A stretch of DNA of 54,094 nt from Beijerinckiaceae bacterium (GCA_019745195.1 JAIETL010000018.1:1-54094), one strand, 5' to 3'. Shown: positions 25,096 through 33,904, counted from the first letter of the stretch. The notes: generated by a model not told the origin, from the letters alone. Program-made: numbers and translations.

Positions 25096-26487
25096 ATGGG
25101 TGTTTTCAGTGCGTTGACGACGGCGGTGTCGGGCCTCCAGGCGCAGTCCTATGCGCTGGAGAACATCTCCGGCAACATCGCCAATTCGCGAACCGCCGGC
25201 TTCAAGCGGGTCGATACGACCTTCGCCGATCTGGTGCCGGATTCGGCGCTGAACCGGCAGATTTCCGGGTCTGTCGCGGCCTATAGCCAGGCGACCAACA
25301 CCATCCAGGGCGACCTCTCGGCGACCCGGATCGACTCTAACGCCGCGATCAACGGCGACGGCTTCTTCGTCGTCGACCAGCGCCAGAGCGGGCTCGGCGC
25401 CAACACCCAGTTCGCCAATTCGAACCTGTACACGCGCCGCGGCGATTTCGACTTCGACGCGAATGGCTATCTGGTCAACGGCGCGGGTTACTATCTCAAG
25501 GGCCTCAAGATCGACACCGTGACCGGCCAGCTCGTCGGCACGCAGCCCGAGGTGCTCCGCATCACGAAGGAGCAGTTCCCGGCCAAGGCGACGACCTCGA
25601 TCGAGTATCGCGCCAACATCCCGGCCTTCCCGAAGACCAACGAGGCGGACGCCGCCGTCGCCGATTCCGAGCTTCTGCAGGCCCCGGCCGACTATCCCGG
25701 CGCCGACCCGCGCGCCACCCCGACCGGCACCGGCACCGTGGTCGGCAGCGACCTGACCAACTTCCTGAGCCAGTCGATCCCGGGCGGCTCGGTCACGGTC
25801 TACGACCAGCTCGGCAAGGCGACCAGCGTAGAGCTGCGCTGGGCCAAGATCGATAACACCGCCGGCGGCGGCACCGACACCTGGAACCTGTTCGTCGCCG
25901 AGAACACGGGCGCGACCGGCGCGACCGTGGCCTACCGCAACACCAACACGGCGATCACCTTCGGAGCCACGGGCCAATTGACCGCGCCCGCAGGCGGCAA
26001 CATTCCGATCCCGACCATGACGATCGCCGGAACCACCATCACCGGCATCAACCTGACCACCGGCGGCAACGGCCTGACCCAGAACGGCGACGTCAGCGGC
26101 CAGATCGACGCCCGCAGCATCCGGCAGGACGGCTACACCGCCGGCACGCTCGACCGCGTCTCGGTCTCGGGCGAGGGCCAGGTCATCGGCACCTTCTCCA
26201 ACGGCCAGGTGGTGGCGCTGGCGCAGCTCTCGGTCGCGCGCTTCAACGCCGGCAACGCGCTCAAGCGGCTCGATGGCGGCGCCTTCGAGGAAACGATCGA
26301 ATCCGGCGCGCCGATCATCGGTCTGGGCACCTCCCAGCTCATCGGCGGCAATGTCGAGCAGTCGAACACCGACATCGCCGACGAGTTCTCGAAAATGATC
26401 GTCACCCAGCAGGCCTACTCGGCCAATACCAAGGTCATCACCACCGCCCAGGAGATGCTGCGCGACGTCTTCAGCATCATCCGCTGA
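25096..26487 (+). CDS. flgE: Flagellar hook protein FlgE
   Basis: A 463-residue hook protein. The N-terminal rod/hook motif is MGVFSALTTAVSGLQAQSYALENISGNIANSRTAGFKRVD, the middle carries NGDGFFVVDQ and TRRGDFDFDANGYLVNGAGYYLKG, and the C-terminus ends VEQSNTDIADEFSKMIVTQQAYSANTKVITTAQEMLRDVFSIIR, forming the D0 coiled-coil. FlgE polymerises into the flexible joint between rod and filament. ATG 25096 has GAGGCGAGG upstream; the frame is open further back but without homology. First gene of flgE-flgK-flgL, with the ftr-like and sigma-54-like sites in its leader. Confidence 0.96.
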   Translation: MGVFSALTTAVSGLQAQSYALENISGNIANSRTAGFKRVDTTFADLVPDSALNRQISGSVAAYSQATNTIQGDLSATRIDSNAAINGDGFFVVDQRQSGLGANTQFANSNLYTRRGDFDFDANGYLVNGAGYYLKGLKIDTVTGQLVGTQPEVLRITKEQFPAKATTSIEYRANIPAFPKTNEADAAVADSELLQAPADYPGADPRATPTGTGTVVGSDLTNFLSQSIPGGSVTVYDQLGKATSVELRWAKIDNTAGGGTDTWNLFVAENTGATGATVAYRNTNTAITFGATGQLTAPAGGNIPIPTMTIAGTTITGINLTTGGNGLTQNGDVSGQIDARSIRQDGYTAGTLDRVSVSGEGQVIGTFSNGQVVALAQLSVARFNAGNALKRLDGGAFEETIESGAPIIGLGTSQLIGGNVEQSNTDIADEFSKMIVTQQAYSANTKVITTAQEMLRDVFSIIR

Positions 26488-26551
26488 AGACGGCCACGGC
26501 GTCCCCGCAACGCGCGGTCCAGAAGGGCCGGACTGACGACAGGAGTTGACG

Positions 26552-28426
26552 ATGGGCCTCAGCTCGTCTCTCGGAACAGCCATTTCCGGTCTGCAGGCCA
26601 CGCAGATCGGCATCGGCGTGATCTCGCAGAACGTCGCCAATGCCGACAAGACCGGCTATGTGCGCCGCACCGTCTCGACCAACGACACCTATGCCGGCGG
26701 CGCGGTCGGAACCAACAGCACGGCCGTGCAGCGTCTGCTCGACCAGGTGGTGCAGCGCCAGCTCTGGCAGGAATCGTCTGGCGCGGCCTATACGGCGGCG
26801 CGCGCCGACGTGCTTGGCAGCCTCGACCAGCTCTACGGCGCGCCCGGCAGCACGACGGCCCTAGATTCGGTCTATAGCAGCTTTACCAGCGCGCTGCAGG
26901 CGTTGCAGAACGATCCGGCCTCCTACACCAACCGCACCGCGGTGCTCGACGCCGCCTCGCAGCTTGCGCAGCGGCTGAACGGCCTCTCGGCCGGCGTGCA
27001 GACCCTGCGCACCGAGGCCGAGACCGGAATCGCCAATGCGGTGACGCAGGTCAACGAACTGCTGAATGCGCTGACCACCGTCAATGGCCGCATCGCGACT
27101 GGCCAGAACGACAGCAACACCGCCGATCTGCGCGACCAGCGCGACCTGATCGTCGCCGAGCTCTCGCAGTATATCGACATCCGCACCAGCGAGGATGCGC
27201 GCGGCAACCTCACCATCGTCACCACCTCGGGCGCGCAGATCTTCGATGGCAGGCCCTCGGTCACCTTCGGCTTCGACCAGCGCCCGGTGCTCGGCGCGCA
27301 GTCGTTGTGGAGCTCCGATCCGACGCAGCGCGGCGTCGGCACGATCACACTGACCGACAATTCGGGGAACTCGATCGACGCCGTCGCCAACAAGGCGTTC
27401 CGCTCCGGCGAGATCGCGGCCTTCATCGAGCTGCGCGACAAGACGCTGGTCCAGGCGCAGGCGCAGCTCGACGAGATCGCGGCTCAGCTCTCGAGCGCCC
27501 TGTCCGACCGCGAGATCGCCGGCACCGCAGTGACGGCCGGCGCGGCGACCGGCTTCGACGTCGACCTCACCGGCCTGCAGGCCGGCAACAGCGTCACGCT
27601 CGATTACAAGGTCACGCCGGGCGGCCAGACGCAGCGCTTCACCTTCGTGCGCGTCGAAAGCGCCGCCACGCTGCCGCTGCCGGCCAATGCAAGCGGCGAC
27701 GCCAACAACCGCGTCGTCGGCATCGATTTTTCCGGCGGCCCGGCCTCGGTCGCGACGCAGATTCAGGCCGCGATCGGCGGCGGCTTCACGGTGTCCAATG
27801 CTGGCTCGGTGCTGCGCATCGTCGATGACGGCGCGGGCGCGACGCGCGATGTCGTCGGGCTGACGGCGCGGCCGACCGCGACGGGGCTTGCCTCGGCCGG
27901 CGGCTCGGTCGAACTGCCTTTCTTCGTCGATGCGGGCGCGGGCAATGCCGCCTATACCGGGTCCTTCGAGGGCCGCTCTCAGGCGCTGGGCTATGCCGGG
28001 CGCATCGTCGTCAATCCCGGCCTGATCGCCGATCGTTCACGGCTCGTCGTCTCCAACACGTCTCCCGCCACTGCGCAGGGCGATCCGGCGCGGCCGAAAC
28101 TGCTGCTCGAGCGGCTGAGCCAGAGCCAGCGCGCCTTCACCAGCGCGACCTCGCTCGACGGCTCGACCGCGACCTCGACCGGCACCATCTCGAATTTCGT
28201 GCAGCGCGTCGTCGCCTCGACCGGACAGGCGGTCGAGGCCGCCAAGCGGCTCGACGAGGGCCAGCAGGTCGCGCTCGCCTCGGTGCAGAGCCGTTTCCAG
28301 GCGACCGCGCAGGTCAATGTCGACCAGGAAATGTCGACCCTGATCGAGTTGCAGACAGCCTATGCCGCAAACGCCCGCGTCATCTCCACCGTCAAGGAGC
28401 TGATGGACGTGCTGCTGCGTATCTGA
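26552..28426 (+). CDS. flgK: Flagellar hook-associated protein 1 FlgK
   Basis: A 624-residue hook-filament junction protein. The N-terminus (SSLGTAISGLQATQIGIGVISQNVANADKTGYVRR) and C-terminus (VDQEMSTLIELQTAYAANARVISTVKELMDVLLRI) form the conserved D0/D1 coiled-coils. A long internal insertion (~330-470) contains VDLTGLQAGNSVTLDYKVTPGG and QIQAAIGGGFTVSNAGSVLRI, absent from short FlgK proteins. ATG 26552 follows AGGAG by 7 bp. It lies 64 bp after flgE and 12 bp before flgL. Confidence 0.94.
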   Translation: MGLSSSLGTAISGLQATQIGIGVISQNVANADKTGYVRRTVSTNDTYAGGAVGTNSTAVQRLLDQVVQRQLWQESSGAAYTAARADVLGSLDQLYGAPGSTTALDSVYSSFTSALQALQNDPASYTNRTAVLDAASQLAQRLNGLSAGVQTLRTEAETGIANAVTQVNELLNALTTVNGRIATGQNDSNTADLRDQRDLIVAELSQYIDIRTSEDARGNLTIVTTSGAQIFDGRPSVTFGFDQRPVLGAQSLWSSDPTQRGVGTITLTDNSGNSIDAVANKAFRSGEIAAFIELRDKTLVQAQAQLDEIAAQLSSALSDREIAGTAVTAGAATGFDVDLTGLQAGNSVTLDYKVTPGGQTQRFTFVRVESAATLPLPANASGDANNRVVGIDFSGGPASVATQIQAAIGGGFTVSNAGSVLRIVDDGAGATRDVVGLTARPTATGLASAGGSVELPFFVDAGAGNAAYTGSFEGRSQALGYAGRIVVNPGLIADRSRLVVSNTSPATAQGDPARPKLLLERLSQSQRAFTSATSLDGSTATSTGTISNFVQRVVASTGQAVEAAKRLDEGQQVALASVQSRFQATAQVNVDQEMSTLIELQTAYAANARVISTVKELMDVLLRI

Positions 28427-28438
28427 AGGGCCATCGTC

Positions 28439-29953
28439 ATGACCATCACCACCCATGGGACCGGCGCCTACCGTACGGCGAGGCCCAATGAATTCGTCTC
28501 CACACGCTCCCAGTTCGAAGACCTGCAGCGGCAGCTCTCGACCGGCAAGCGAAGCGAGACCTATGGCGATCTCGGCATCGAGCGGCGCGCCAGCCTCGAT
28601 CTCAACGCCAAGGTCGCCTCGATCGATTCCTGGCTGCAGGGCGTCAAGCTCGCCGAGGTCAATCTCAGCCTTTCCGTCCAGGCGGTCGAGAATTTCGCGA
28701 CGCTGACCAACGAGACCAAGAACGACGTCCGCTCGAACAGCTATACGCCGAGCGCGAGCGGCCGCTCGGCCCCGCAGGTGCTGGCGGAGGAAAAGTTCAA
28801 GCAGACACTCGATCTGCTGAGCGCCGACGTCAACGGGCGCTACCTCTTCTCCGGCCGCACCTCCGATATCGCGCCGACGGTCGGCTATTCGCTGATCATC
28901 GAGGGCGACGGCGCCGGCCGCGCGGGCTTGAAGCAGCTCATCTCCGAGCGCAAGCAGGCCGATCTGGGCTCCGGTCTCGGCCGCCTGACCGCAGGCGGGG
29001 CCGGGACAAGCGCGACGATCGCCGAAGAAGCGACGCTGCACAGCTACGGCTTCAAGCTTGCCGGCGCGACGACGAATTCGACCGCGCTGGTGCCGACCTA
29101 CACGGCCGGCCCGCCCGCGGATATCGCCGTCAATGTCGCCGGCCAGCCGCTTCCGGGCGAAAATCTGCGCATCGTCGTCGATCTGCCGGACGGCACGCAG
29201 GAGGAGATCGTGCTGACAGCGCGGTCGGAAAGCTCCAACGGCTCCGCGTCCGAGACCTTTGTGATCGGCGCGGACGTGAACGCGACGGCCGCCAATCTGC
29301 GCGCCACCATCACGGCGGCCTTGACCAAGGAGGCGCAGACGACGCTGTCGGCGGCTTCGGCCAGCGTCGCCGCGAAGAACTTTTTCGATGGCAGCCTCAG
29401 CAACCCGCCGCTGCGCGTGCCGGGCCCGGGCTTCGACACCGCTACGGCCGCGCCGGCGGCCGGCACGGCGGCCAACACGGTGATCTGGTACCAGGGCGAC
29501 GACAGCGCTGGTTCGGCGCGGGCGACGACCACCGTCCAGGTCGATCAGAGCCAGCTCGTCGCCACCGGCGCGCGGGCGAACGAAGAGAGTTTCCGAGTCG
29601 GCCTCGCGCAGTTCGCGGTGCTCGCGGTCGAGACCTTCCCGGCCACCGACGCCAATTCGCAGGCGCGTTACGAGGCGCTGACCGACCGGGTGCGCGAGGC
29701 GCTGGGCTTCGGCGGAGCGGTGCAGAAGCCCTCCGAGATCATCACGGAATTCGGCACGGCGCAGACCGCGATCGCTCAGGCCAAGGAGCGTCATGGCGCC
29801 ACGAAGAACTATCTCGACACGACCTTGGCCGGCATCGAGAACGTGACGACGGAAGAGGTAGCGACACAGATCCTGGCCGTGCAGAACCGCCTCAATGCGA
29901 GCTACGAGGTGACCTCGATCCTGTCGAAGCTGTCGCTGACGAACTATCTCTGA
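28439..29953 (+). CDS. flgL: Flagellar hook-associated protein 3 FlgL
   Basis: A 504-residue flagellin-like protein, longer than the ~317-residue enteric FlgL. The N-terminal coiled-coil contains FEDLQRQLSTGKRSETYGDLG and LNAKVASIDSWLQGVKLAEVNLSLSVQAVENFA; the C-terminus is GIENVTTEEVATQILAVQNRLNASYEVTSILSKLSLTNYL. The extra length is an internal module (~215-370, for example LRIVVDLPDGTQEEIVLTARSES) similar in kind to the insert in FlgK. FlgL joins FlgK to the filament. Last gene of the flgEKL operon, followed by a strong terminator. Confidence 0.92.
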   Translation: MTITTHGTGAYRTARPNEFVSTRSQFEDLQRQLSTGKRSETYGDLGIERRASLDLNAKVASIDSWLQGVKLAEVNLSLSVQAVENFATLTNETKNDVRSNSYTPSASGRSAPQVLAEEKFKQTLDLLSADVNGRYLFSGRTSDIAPTVGYSLIIEGDGAGRAGLKQLISERKQADLGSGLGRLTAGGAGTSATIAEEATLHSYGFKLAGATTNSTALVPTYTAGPPADIAVNVAGQPLPGENLRIVVDLPDGTQEEIVLTARSESSNGSASETFVIGADVNATAANLRATITAALTKEAQTTLSAASASVAAKNFFDGSLSNPPLRVPGPGFDTATAAPAAGTAANTVIWYQGDDSAGSARATTTVQVDQSQLVATGARANEESFRVGLAQFAVLAVETFPATDANSQARYEALTDRVREALGFGGAVQKPSEIITEFGTAQTAIAQAKERHGATKNYLDTTLAGIENVTTEEVATQILAVQNRLNASYEVTSILSKLSLTNYL

Positions 29954-29976
29954 CCGGGCGTGATCGCGCCAAAACG

Positions 29977-30012
29977 AAGGGGCGTCGCCATGGCTGGCGA
30001 CGCCCCTTTTCT
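29977..30012. terminator. Bidirectional intrinsic terminator between flgL and flaF
   Basis: AAGGGGCGTCGCC, loop ATGGCT, GGCGACGCCCCTTTT: a 13-bp GC-rich stem flanked by a T-run on one strand and a short A-run (T-run on the other). It lies 24 bp after the flgL stop and 22 bp from the flaF stop, so it serves both convergent transcripts. Confidence 0.85.
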
Positions 30013-30033
30013 GTTTGGCAACGATCGACGGGC

Positions 30034-30405
30034 TCAGCGGCCGCGCAGGCCGGCCGCGATGTCGCGGTTGATCTGGATCAGGGAGCCCAGCGCCTCGGGC
30101 GCCGGTGCGGCCGCGATGCGGAAGGTCTGGTTGAAGATGAAATTGGCGAGGCCGAGGATGTTGCGCTTGATATCGACGGGGAGAGGATTGTCCTCCGCGA
30201 TCACGGCCGAGACGAGCAGCGTCCAGAGCTTGCGGTTGTAGCCGAGCGCGTCGTCGAGCTCGCGGGCGCGGCCGATCCAGTCGTCGGCGATGGCCTGGAG
30301 GCGCATGGCCGCCTTGATCAGCAAGGAGGCCTCGAGTTCGCGGGGGGAAACGGTGGACTGGGCTGACTTGGCGGCGGCAGCGTACGCACTAAACCCGTTT
30401 TGCAT
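30034..30405 (-). CDS. flaF: Flagellar biosynthesis regulator FlaF
   Basis: A 123-residue protein matching FlaF over its full length (ARELDDALGYNRKLWTLLVSAVIAEDNPLPVDIKRNILGLANFIFNQTF). In alphaproteobacteria FlaF is needed for flagellin secretion and synthesis and acts opposite to FlbT, which represses flagellin mRNA translation. Its start overlaps the end of flbT by 17 bp, so the two are translationally coupled. The terminator at 29977-30012 ends the transcript. Confidence 0.93.
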   Translation of the reverse strand: MQNGFSAYAAAAKSAQSTVSPRELEASLLIKAAMRLQAIADDWIGRARELDDALGYNRKLWTLLVSAVIAEDNPLPVDIKRNILGLANFIFNQTFRIAAAPAPEALGSLIQINRDIAAGLRGR

Positions 30406-30781
30406 TCTCGATGAGTTCCGCTTCGTAGGCGATCAGCTTCTTGGCTGCCTTCAGGGCTTTATACAGATCGCTGCTTAAAATGCGGTTATTGATCTCGTGG
30501 ATGTGCTCCAGCGCGCTCGGCGCGGCCTGGACGAAGTCGCGCACCAGATCGAAATAGAGCTGGTGCTCATAGGTCGGATCCTGGGCGAGATACATGAGCT
30601 GGATCGCCAGATAGATCTTCTTGGCCGGGCTGTCGGCGGTCGCCGCCGTCAGGATGTCCTTCTCGCGCAGGATCGGGGCGTCGCCCTCGATGAAGAAGCG
30701 CGTCCGCTGCTCGTCGTTGCGGATGACGACGGCGCCGATGATGATGCGCTCGCGCGGTTTGAGCTCGACCTTGAGAGCCAT
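30389..30781 (-). CDS. flbT: Flagellin mRNA repressor FlbT
   Basis: A 130-residue protein matching FlbT (KVELKPRERIIIGAVVIRNDEQRTRFFIEGDAPILREKDIL, then TYEHQLYFDLVRDFVQAAPSALEHIHEINNRILSSDLYKALKAAKKLI). FlbT binds the 5' untranslated region of flagellin mRNA and promotes its decay when the hook is incomplete. It sits 47 bp downstream of the first flagellin gene on the same strand and overlaps flaF, so flagellin, flbT and flaF probably share a transcript. Confidence 0.93.
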   Translation of the reverse strand: MALKVELKPRERIIIGAVVIRNDEQRTRFFIEGDAPILREKDILTAATADSPAKKIYLAIQLMYLAQDPTYEHQLYFDLVRDFVQAAPSALEHIHEINNRILSSDLYKALKAAKKLIAYEAELIENAKRV

Positions 30782-30828
30782 GTCTGCCTGAGCCTTCTGG
30801 CTGGAGGGGAGGGGTCTCTCCGGCGATG

Positions 30829-32163
30829 TCAGCCGAAGAGCCTGAGCACGCCCTGGTCGGCCTGCGAGGCGAGCGAGAGCGCGGTCTGCGAGAGCTGCTG
30901 GCGGGTGTTGAGCGCGAGCAGCTTGGCGCCTTCCTCGTTGGAATCGGCCAGCACGAGGTTGTCGGCGCCGGTGGTCAGCGTGTTGACCAGGTTCTTGGTG
31001 AAATCCTGTCGAGTCTGCACCACCGAGAGGTTGGAGCCGAGGGTCGAGGAGATCGAGCGCAGCGAAGTGAGAGCGCTGGTCAGGGTGTCGGCCACCGAGT
31101 TGAGGCTGACGTCGTCCTGGATGTTGAACTGGCCGGTGAGCGCCGTGCCGCTGACGGCGGTCAGCACGCCGAGATTGGCCGCGGTCAGCGTCTCGCCCTG
31201 AATGTCGAGCTTCGACTGGTTGGTGCCGGTCTTCTCGTTGAAGATGATCGAGAGCCTGTCGCCGTTGAGCAGGTTCTTGCCGTTGTAGCCGGCGTCCTTG
31301 GCGAGCTGGTCGATCTGCGCCGAGAGGTCGTTGAACTGCTTGATCAGGTTGGAGCGAACGGTCGAATTGCCGCCCGCCGCCACGATGCCGGCGCCGGCCG
31401 TGTCGCCGTCGGCGACCAGAAGGCCGATGGCGACGTTCTGGTTGGTGGCGCTCGATGCGTTGGTGCGGGCGTTGGCGGCGGAGGTGCCGGCGCCAAGACC
31501 GACGCGAAGCGTCGAGGAGCCGAGCCCGGTGACGCTGAGGCGGCCCTGATCGTCGACAGTGGCGGTGGCGATGCCGGAGCTGTTGATCGAATTGACCAGG
31601 TCGCGAACCGTCGCGGTCGCCGCCAGATCGACCGTGTAGGTGGTCGAGCCGGCCGAAACCGTCAGGGCCAGGTTGTTGTTGGTGGTGGTGTCGATCAGGT
31701 GGCCGGTGTCGGTCGCGGTGGCCGCCGCGGCCGCTCCGGCTTCGCCGATGCGCTTGTCGAGAGCGATGTCCTTGCGGCTCTTGCCGCTCGTCGCGGTCAC
31801 TTCGGCCGCGGTGGCGAGCACGTCCGCCGCGCCAGACTTGCTCGGGCGGTTGGCGGCGGCGTCAGCCTGGGCCTGCTTGATCGTCGACTGGAGCGACTGG
31901 ACCAGCTTGGTGATCGAATCGATGCCCTGCGAGGCGGCCGTGATGGTCTGCACGCCGTTGGAGATGCCATCGAGCAGGCCGCGCAACTCTCCTGCGCGGT
32001 CGTTGAGGCCGAGCGAGGTGAAGAAGTTGACCGGGTTGTCGATCGCGGAATTGACCCGCTTGCCGGTGGCGAGGCGGTTCTGGATGACGCCCTGCTCGGC
32101 GGTCGTCTGCTGCAGCGACAGCAGGTTCTGCCTGACGCCGGCGGTGAGAATCGTGTTCGCCAT
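30829..32163 (-). CDS. fliC: Flagellin (paralog 1)
   Basis: A 444-residue flagellin. The N-terminal D0/D1 (LATGKRVNSAIDNPVNFFTSLGLNDRAGELRGLLDGI) and C-terminal D1/D0 (LGSNLSVVQTRQDFTKNLVNTLTTGADNLVLADSNEEGAKLLALNTRQQLSQTALSL) are typical; the centre contains a flagellin-IN motif (YTVDLAATATVRDLVNSINSSG). It builds the filament after export through the flagellar type III system. ATG 32163 is preferred over the upstream frame because of AGGGGAC 9 bp before it. It is a paralog of the next gene, most similar in the central domain. No sigma-54 or CtrA site was found in its leader. Confidence 0.94.
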   Translation of the reverse strand: MANTILTAGVRQNLLSLQQTTAEQGVIQNRLATGKRVNSAIDNPVNFFTSLGLNDRAGELRGLLDGISNGVQTITAASQGIDSITKLVQSLQSTIKQAQADAAANRPSKSGAADVLATAAEVTATSGKSRKDIALDKRIGEAGAAAAATATDTGHLIDTTTNNNLALTVSAGSTTYTVDLAATATVRDLVNSINSSGIATATVDDQGRLSVTGLGSSTLRVGLGAGTSAANARTNASSATNQNVAIGLLVADGDTAGAGIVAAGGNSTVRSNLIKQFNDLSAQIDQLAKDAGYNGKNLLNGDRLSIIFNEKTGTNQSKLDIQGETLTAANLGVLTAVSGTALTGQFNIQDDVSLNSVADTLTSALTSLRSISSTLGSNLSVVQTRQDFTKNLVNTLTTGADNLVLADSNEEGAKLLALNTRQQLSQTALSLASQADQGVLRLFG

Positions 32164-32271
32164 CTCTCGGTCCCCTGAAAGCGCGATTCGGCGCAAGCCC
32201 GGTTTGATCTGGACCGATCATCATTTGTTAAGGCTAATAAATGGTTAACCGCATCACGAAGCCGATTAACG

Positions 32272-32303
32272 AAAAGCGGCGGCGCTCGCGCGCCGCCGCT
32301 TTC
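32272..32303 (-). terminator. Intrinsic terminator of the second flagellin gene
   Basis: The reverse strand reads AAAGCGGCGGCG, a short GC loop, then CGCCGCCGCTTTT, a 12-bp stem with a T-run, 50 bp after the stop of the flagellin at 32354-33685. It separates the two flagellin transcripts. Confidence 0.8.
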
Positions 32304-32353
32304 CTTGTCTTCGGCCCACATCCTGTGGGCTGCCCGCTTCTGCGGACGAAGGA

Positions 32354-33685
32354 TCAGAACAGACGCAGGACCGCCTGATCGGCCTGGCTGGAGAGCGTCA
32401 GAGCCGTCTGCGACAGCTGCTGGCGGGTCTGCAGGGCGAGCAGCTTGGCGCCTTCCTCGTTGGTGTCGGCCAGCACCAGGTTGTCCGCGCCCTGGGTCAG
32501 GGTGTTCACCAGATTCTTGGTGAAGTCCTGGCGGGTCTGGACGATCGAGAGGCTGGAACCCAGCGACGACGAGGTCGAACGCAGCGAGGTCAGGGCGTTG
32601 GTCAGGGCATCCGCGGCGCCGGCGAGGTCGGTGTCGCTCTGGATGTTGAACTGACCGGTCGTGGCGGTGCCGCTGACGGCCGTGTTGATGCCGAGGTTGC
32701 CGGAATTCAGGACGGAGCCCTGAATGTCGAGCTTGCTCTGCTGCGAACCGGTCTTCTCGTTGAACACGATCGAGAGCTTGTCGCCCTTGAGCAGGTTCTT
32801 GCCGTTGAAGCCGGCATCCGTCGCAAGCTGGTCGATCTGCGTACGCAGGTCGTTGAACTGCTTGATCAGGTTCGAGCGAACGGTCGAGTTGCCGCCCGAC
32901 GCGACGATGCCGGCGCCGGCCGTGTCGCCGTCAGCGACCAAGAGGCCGATGGCGACGTTCTGGTTGGTGGCGCTGGAGGCGTTGGTGCGGGCGTTGGCGG
33001 CCGAGGTGCCGGCGCCGAGGCCGACGCGGAGCGTGTCGGAGCCGTTGCCGGTGACGTTCAGGCGGCCCTGGTCGTCGATCGACGCCGTGGCGACGCCCGA
33101 GCTGTTGATCGAGTTGACGAGGTCGCGAACCGTCGCGGTCGCCGCCAGATCAACCGTGTAGGTGGTCGAGCCGGCCGAAACCGTCAGAGCGAGGTTGGTG
33201 TTCGTGGTGGTGTCGATCAGGTTACCGACGTCGGTGGCAGTCGCGTCGGCAGCCGCATTGCCTTCGCCGATGCGCTTGTCGAGAGCGATGTCCTTGCGGC
33301 TCTTGCCGCCGGTCGCGGTGACTTCCGCCGCATCGGCCAGCACGTCGGCGGTGCCGACCTTGTTGGGACGGTTGGCGGCAGCGTCGGCCTGGGCCTGCTT
33401 GACGGTCGACTGCAGGGATTCGACCAGCTTGACGGCGGAATCGATGCCCTGCGAGGCGGCCTGGATGGTCTGGATGCCGTTGCCGATGCCATCGAGCAGG
33501 CCGGTGAGCTGGCCGGCGCGATCGTTGAGGCCCGCAGCGGTGAAGAAGTTGACGGCGTTGTCGACAGCCGAGTTCACCTTCTTGCCGGTGGCAAGACGGA
33601 GCTGACCCTGCTGCGAAGCGCCGGTCGTGGAGGCGAGCGAGGAGAGAGCGGCGCGGACGCCGGAGGAAAGCGAAGTGACGGCCAT
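32354..33685 (-). CDS. fliC: Flagellin (paralog 2)
   Basis: A 443-residue flagellin with the same layout as paralog 1. The first ~30 residues differ strongly (VTSLSSGVRAALSSLASTTG against NTILTAGVRQNLLSLQQTTA), whereas the central domain is nearly identical, including a stretch of more than 50 identical residues around AGTSAANARTNASSATNQNV. The unequal similarity suggests duplication with later gene conversion. ATG 33685 is preferred; the frame upstream lacks homology. It has its own terminator (32272-32303). Its leader holds a half-match to the ftr-like palindrome. Confidence 0.94.
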   Translation of the reverse strand: MAVTSLSSGVRAALSSLASTTGASQQGQLRLATGKKVNSAVDNAVNFFTAAGLNDRAGQLTGLLDGIGNGIQTIQAASQGIDSAVKLVESLQSTVKQAQADAAANRPNKVGTADVLADAAEVTATGGKSRKDIALDKRIGEGNAAADATATDVGNLIDTTTNTNLALTVSAGSTTYTVDLAATATVRDLVNSINSSGVATASIDDQGRLNVTGNGSDTLRVGLGAGTSAANARTNASSATNQNVAIGLLVADGDTAGAGIVASGGNSTVRSNLIKQFNDLRTQIDQLATDAGFNGKNLLKGDKLSIVFNEKTGSQQSKLDIQGSVLNSGNLGINTAVSGTATTGQFNIQSDTDLAGAADALTNALTSLRSTSSSLGSSLSIVQTRQDFTKNLVNTLTQGADNLVLADTNEEGAKLLALQTRQQLSQTALTLSSQADQAVLRLF

Positions 33686-33772
33686 GTGAGTGAAACCTTC
33701 TGGTTTGATGCCTTCTGGCGTCGGGCCGTTCTGGCTCCGACCGACGGACCCTGCCCGCCAAGCCCGTAACAA

Positions 33773-33790
33773 GGGGTAAATTTCTGCCGT
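33773..33790. promoter_or_regulatory. Degenerate ftr-like half site upstream of flagellin 2
   Basis: GGGGTAAATTTCTGCCGTC shares the half TTTCTGCCG with the palindromes at 24921 and 36728, but the other half is not conserved. It lies 88-105 bp before the start codon at 33685. No good sigma-54 element was found between them, so the assignment is weak. Confidence 0.25.
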
Positions 33791-33876
33791 CGAAATGTGC
33801 AGGATCGTGTCGAAGCGGTGACATGGTTAACCGCTCGTGACGCTGGCGCGCCGGGCCCTGGTCCGAGTGCTGAGAC

Positions 33877-33904
33877 GAAAAAAGCCACCCTGGCGGGCGG
33901 CTTC
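33877..33904 (-). terminator. Intrinsic terminator of the FlaG-like gene
   Basis: The reverse strand reads AAGCCGCCCGCCAGGGTGGCTTTTTT: an AAGCC/GGCTT outer stem and CCC/GGG inner stem followed by six T. It lies 47 bp after the stop of the gene at 33951-34424. Confidence 0.8.

Noticed and set aside
28037..29794. Long open frame on the reverse strand opposite flgK/flgL
   Set aside because: It mirrors real coding DNA of high GC content; the translation is arginine- and glycine-rich, has no recognisable domain or ribosome site, and the forward genes are certain.
30826..32178. Long forward open frame opposite flagellin 1
   Set aside because: Same cause: antisense to a clear flagellin, with low-complexity translation.
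32224..32275. TTAA pairs upstream of flagellin 1 as a CtrA site
   Set aside because: The TTAA elements are not 7 bp apart.
33725..33738. Sigma-54-like GG-N10-GC upstream of flagellin 2 (reverse strand)
   Set aside because: Only the GG and GC dinucleotides match; the TGGCAC and TTGC context is poor, and such spacing is frequent in GC-rich DNA.
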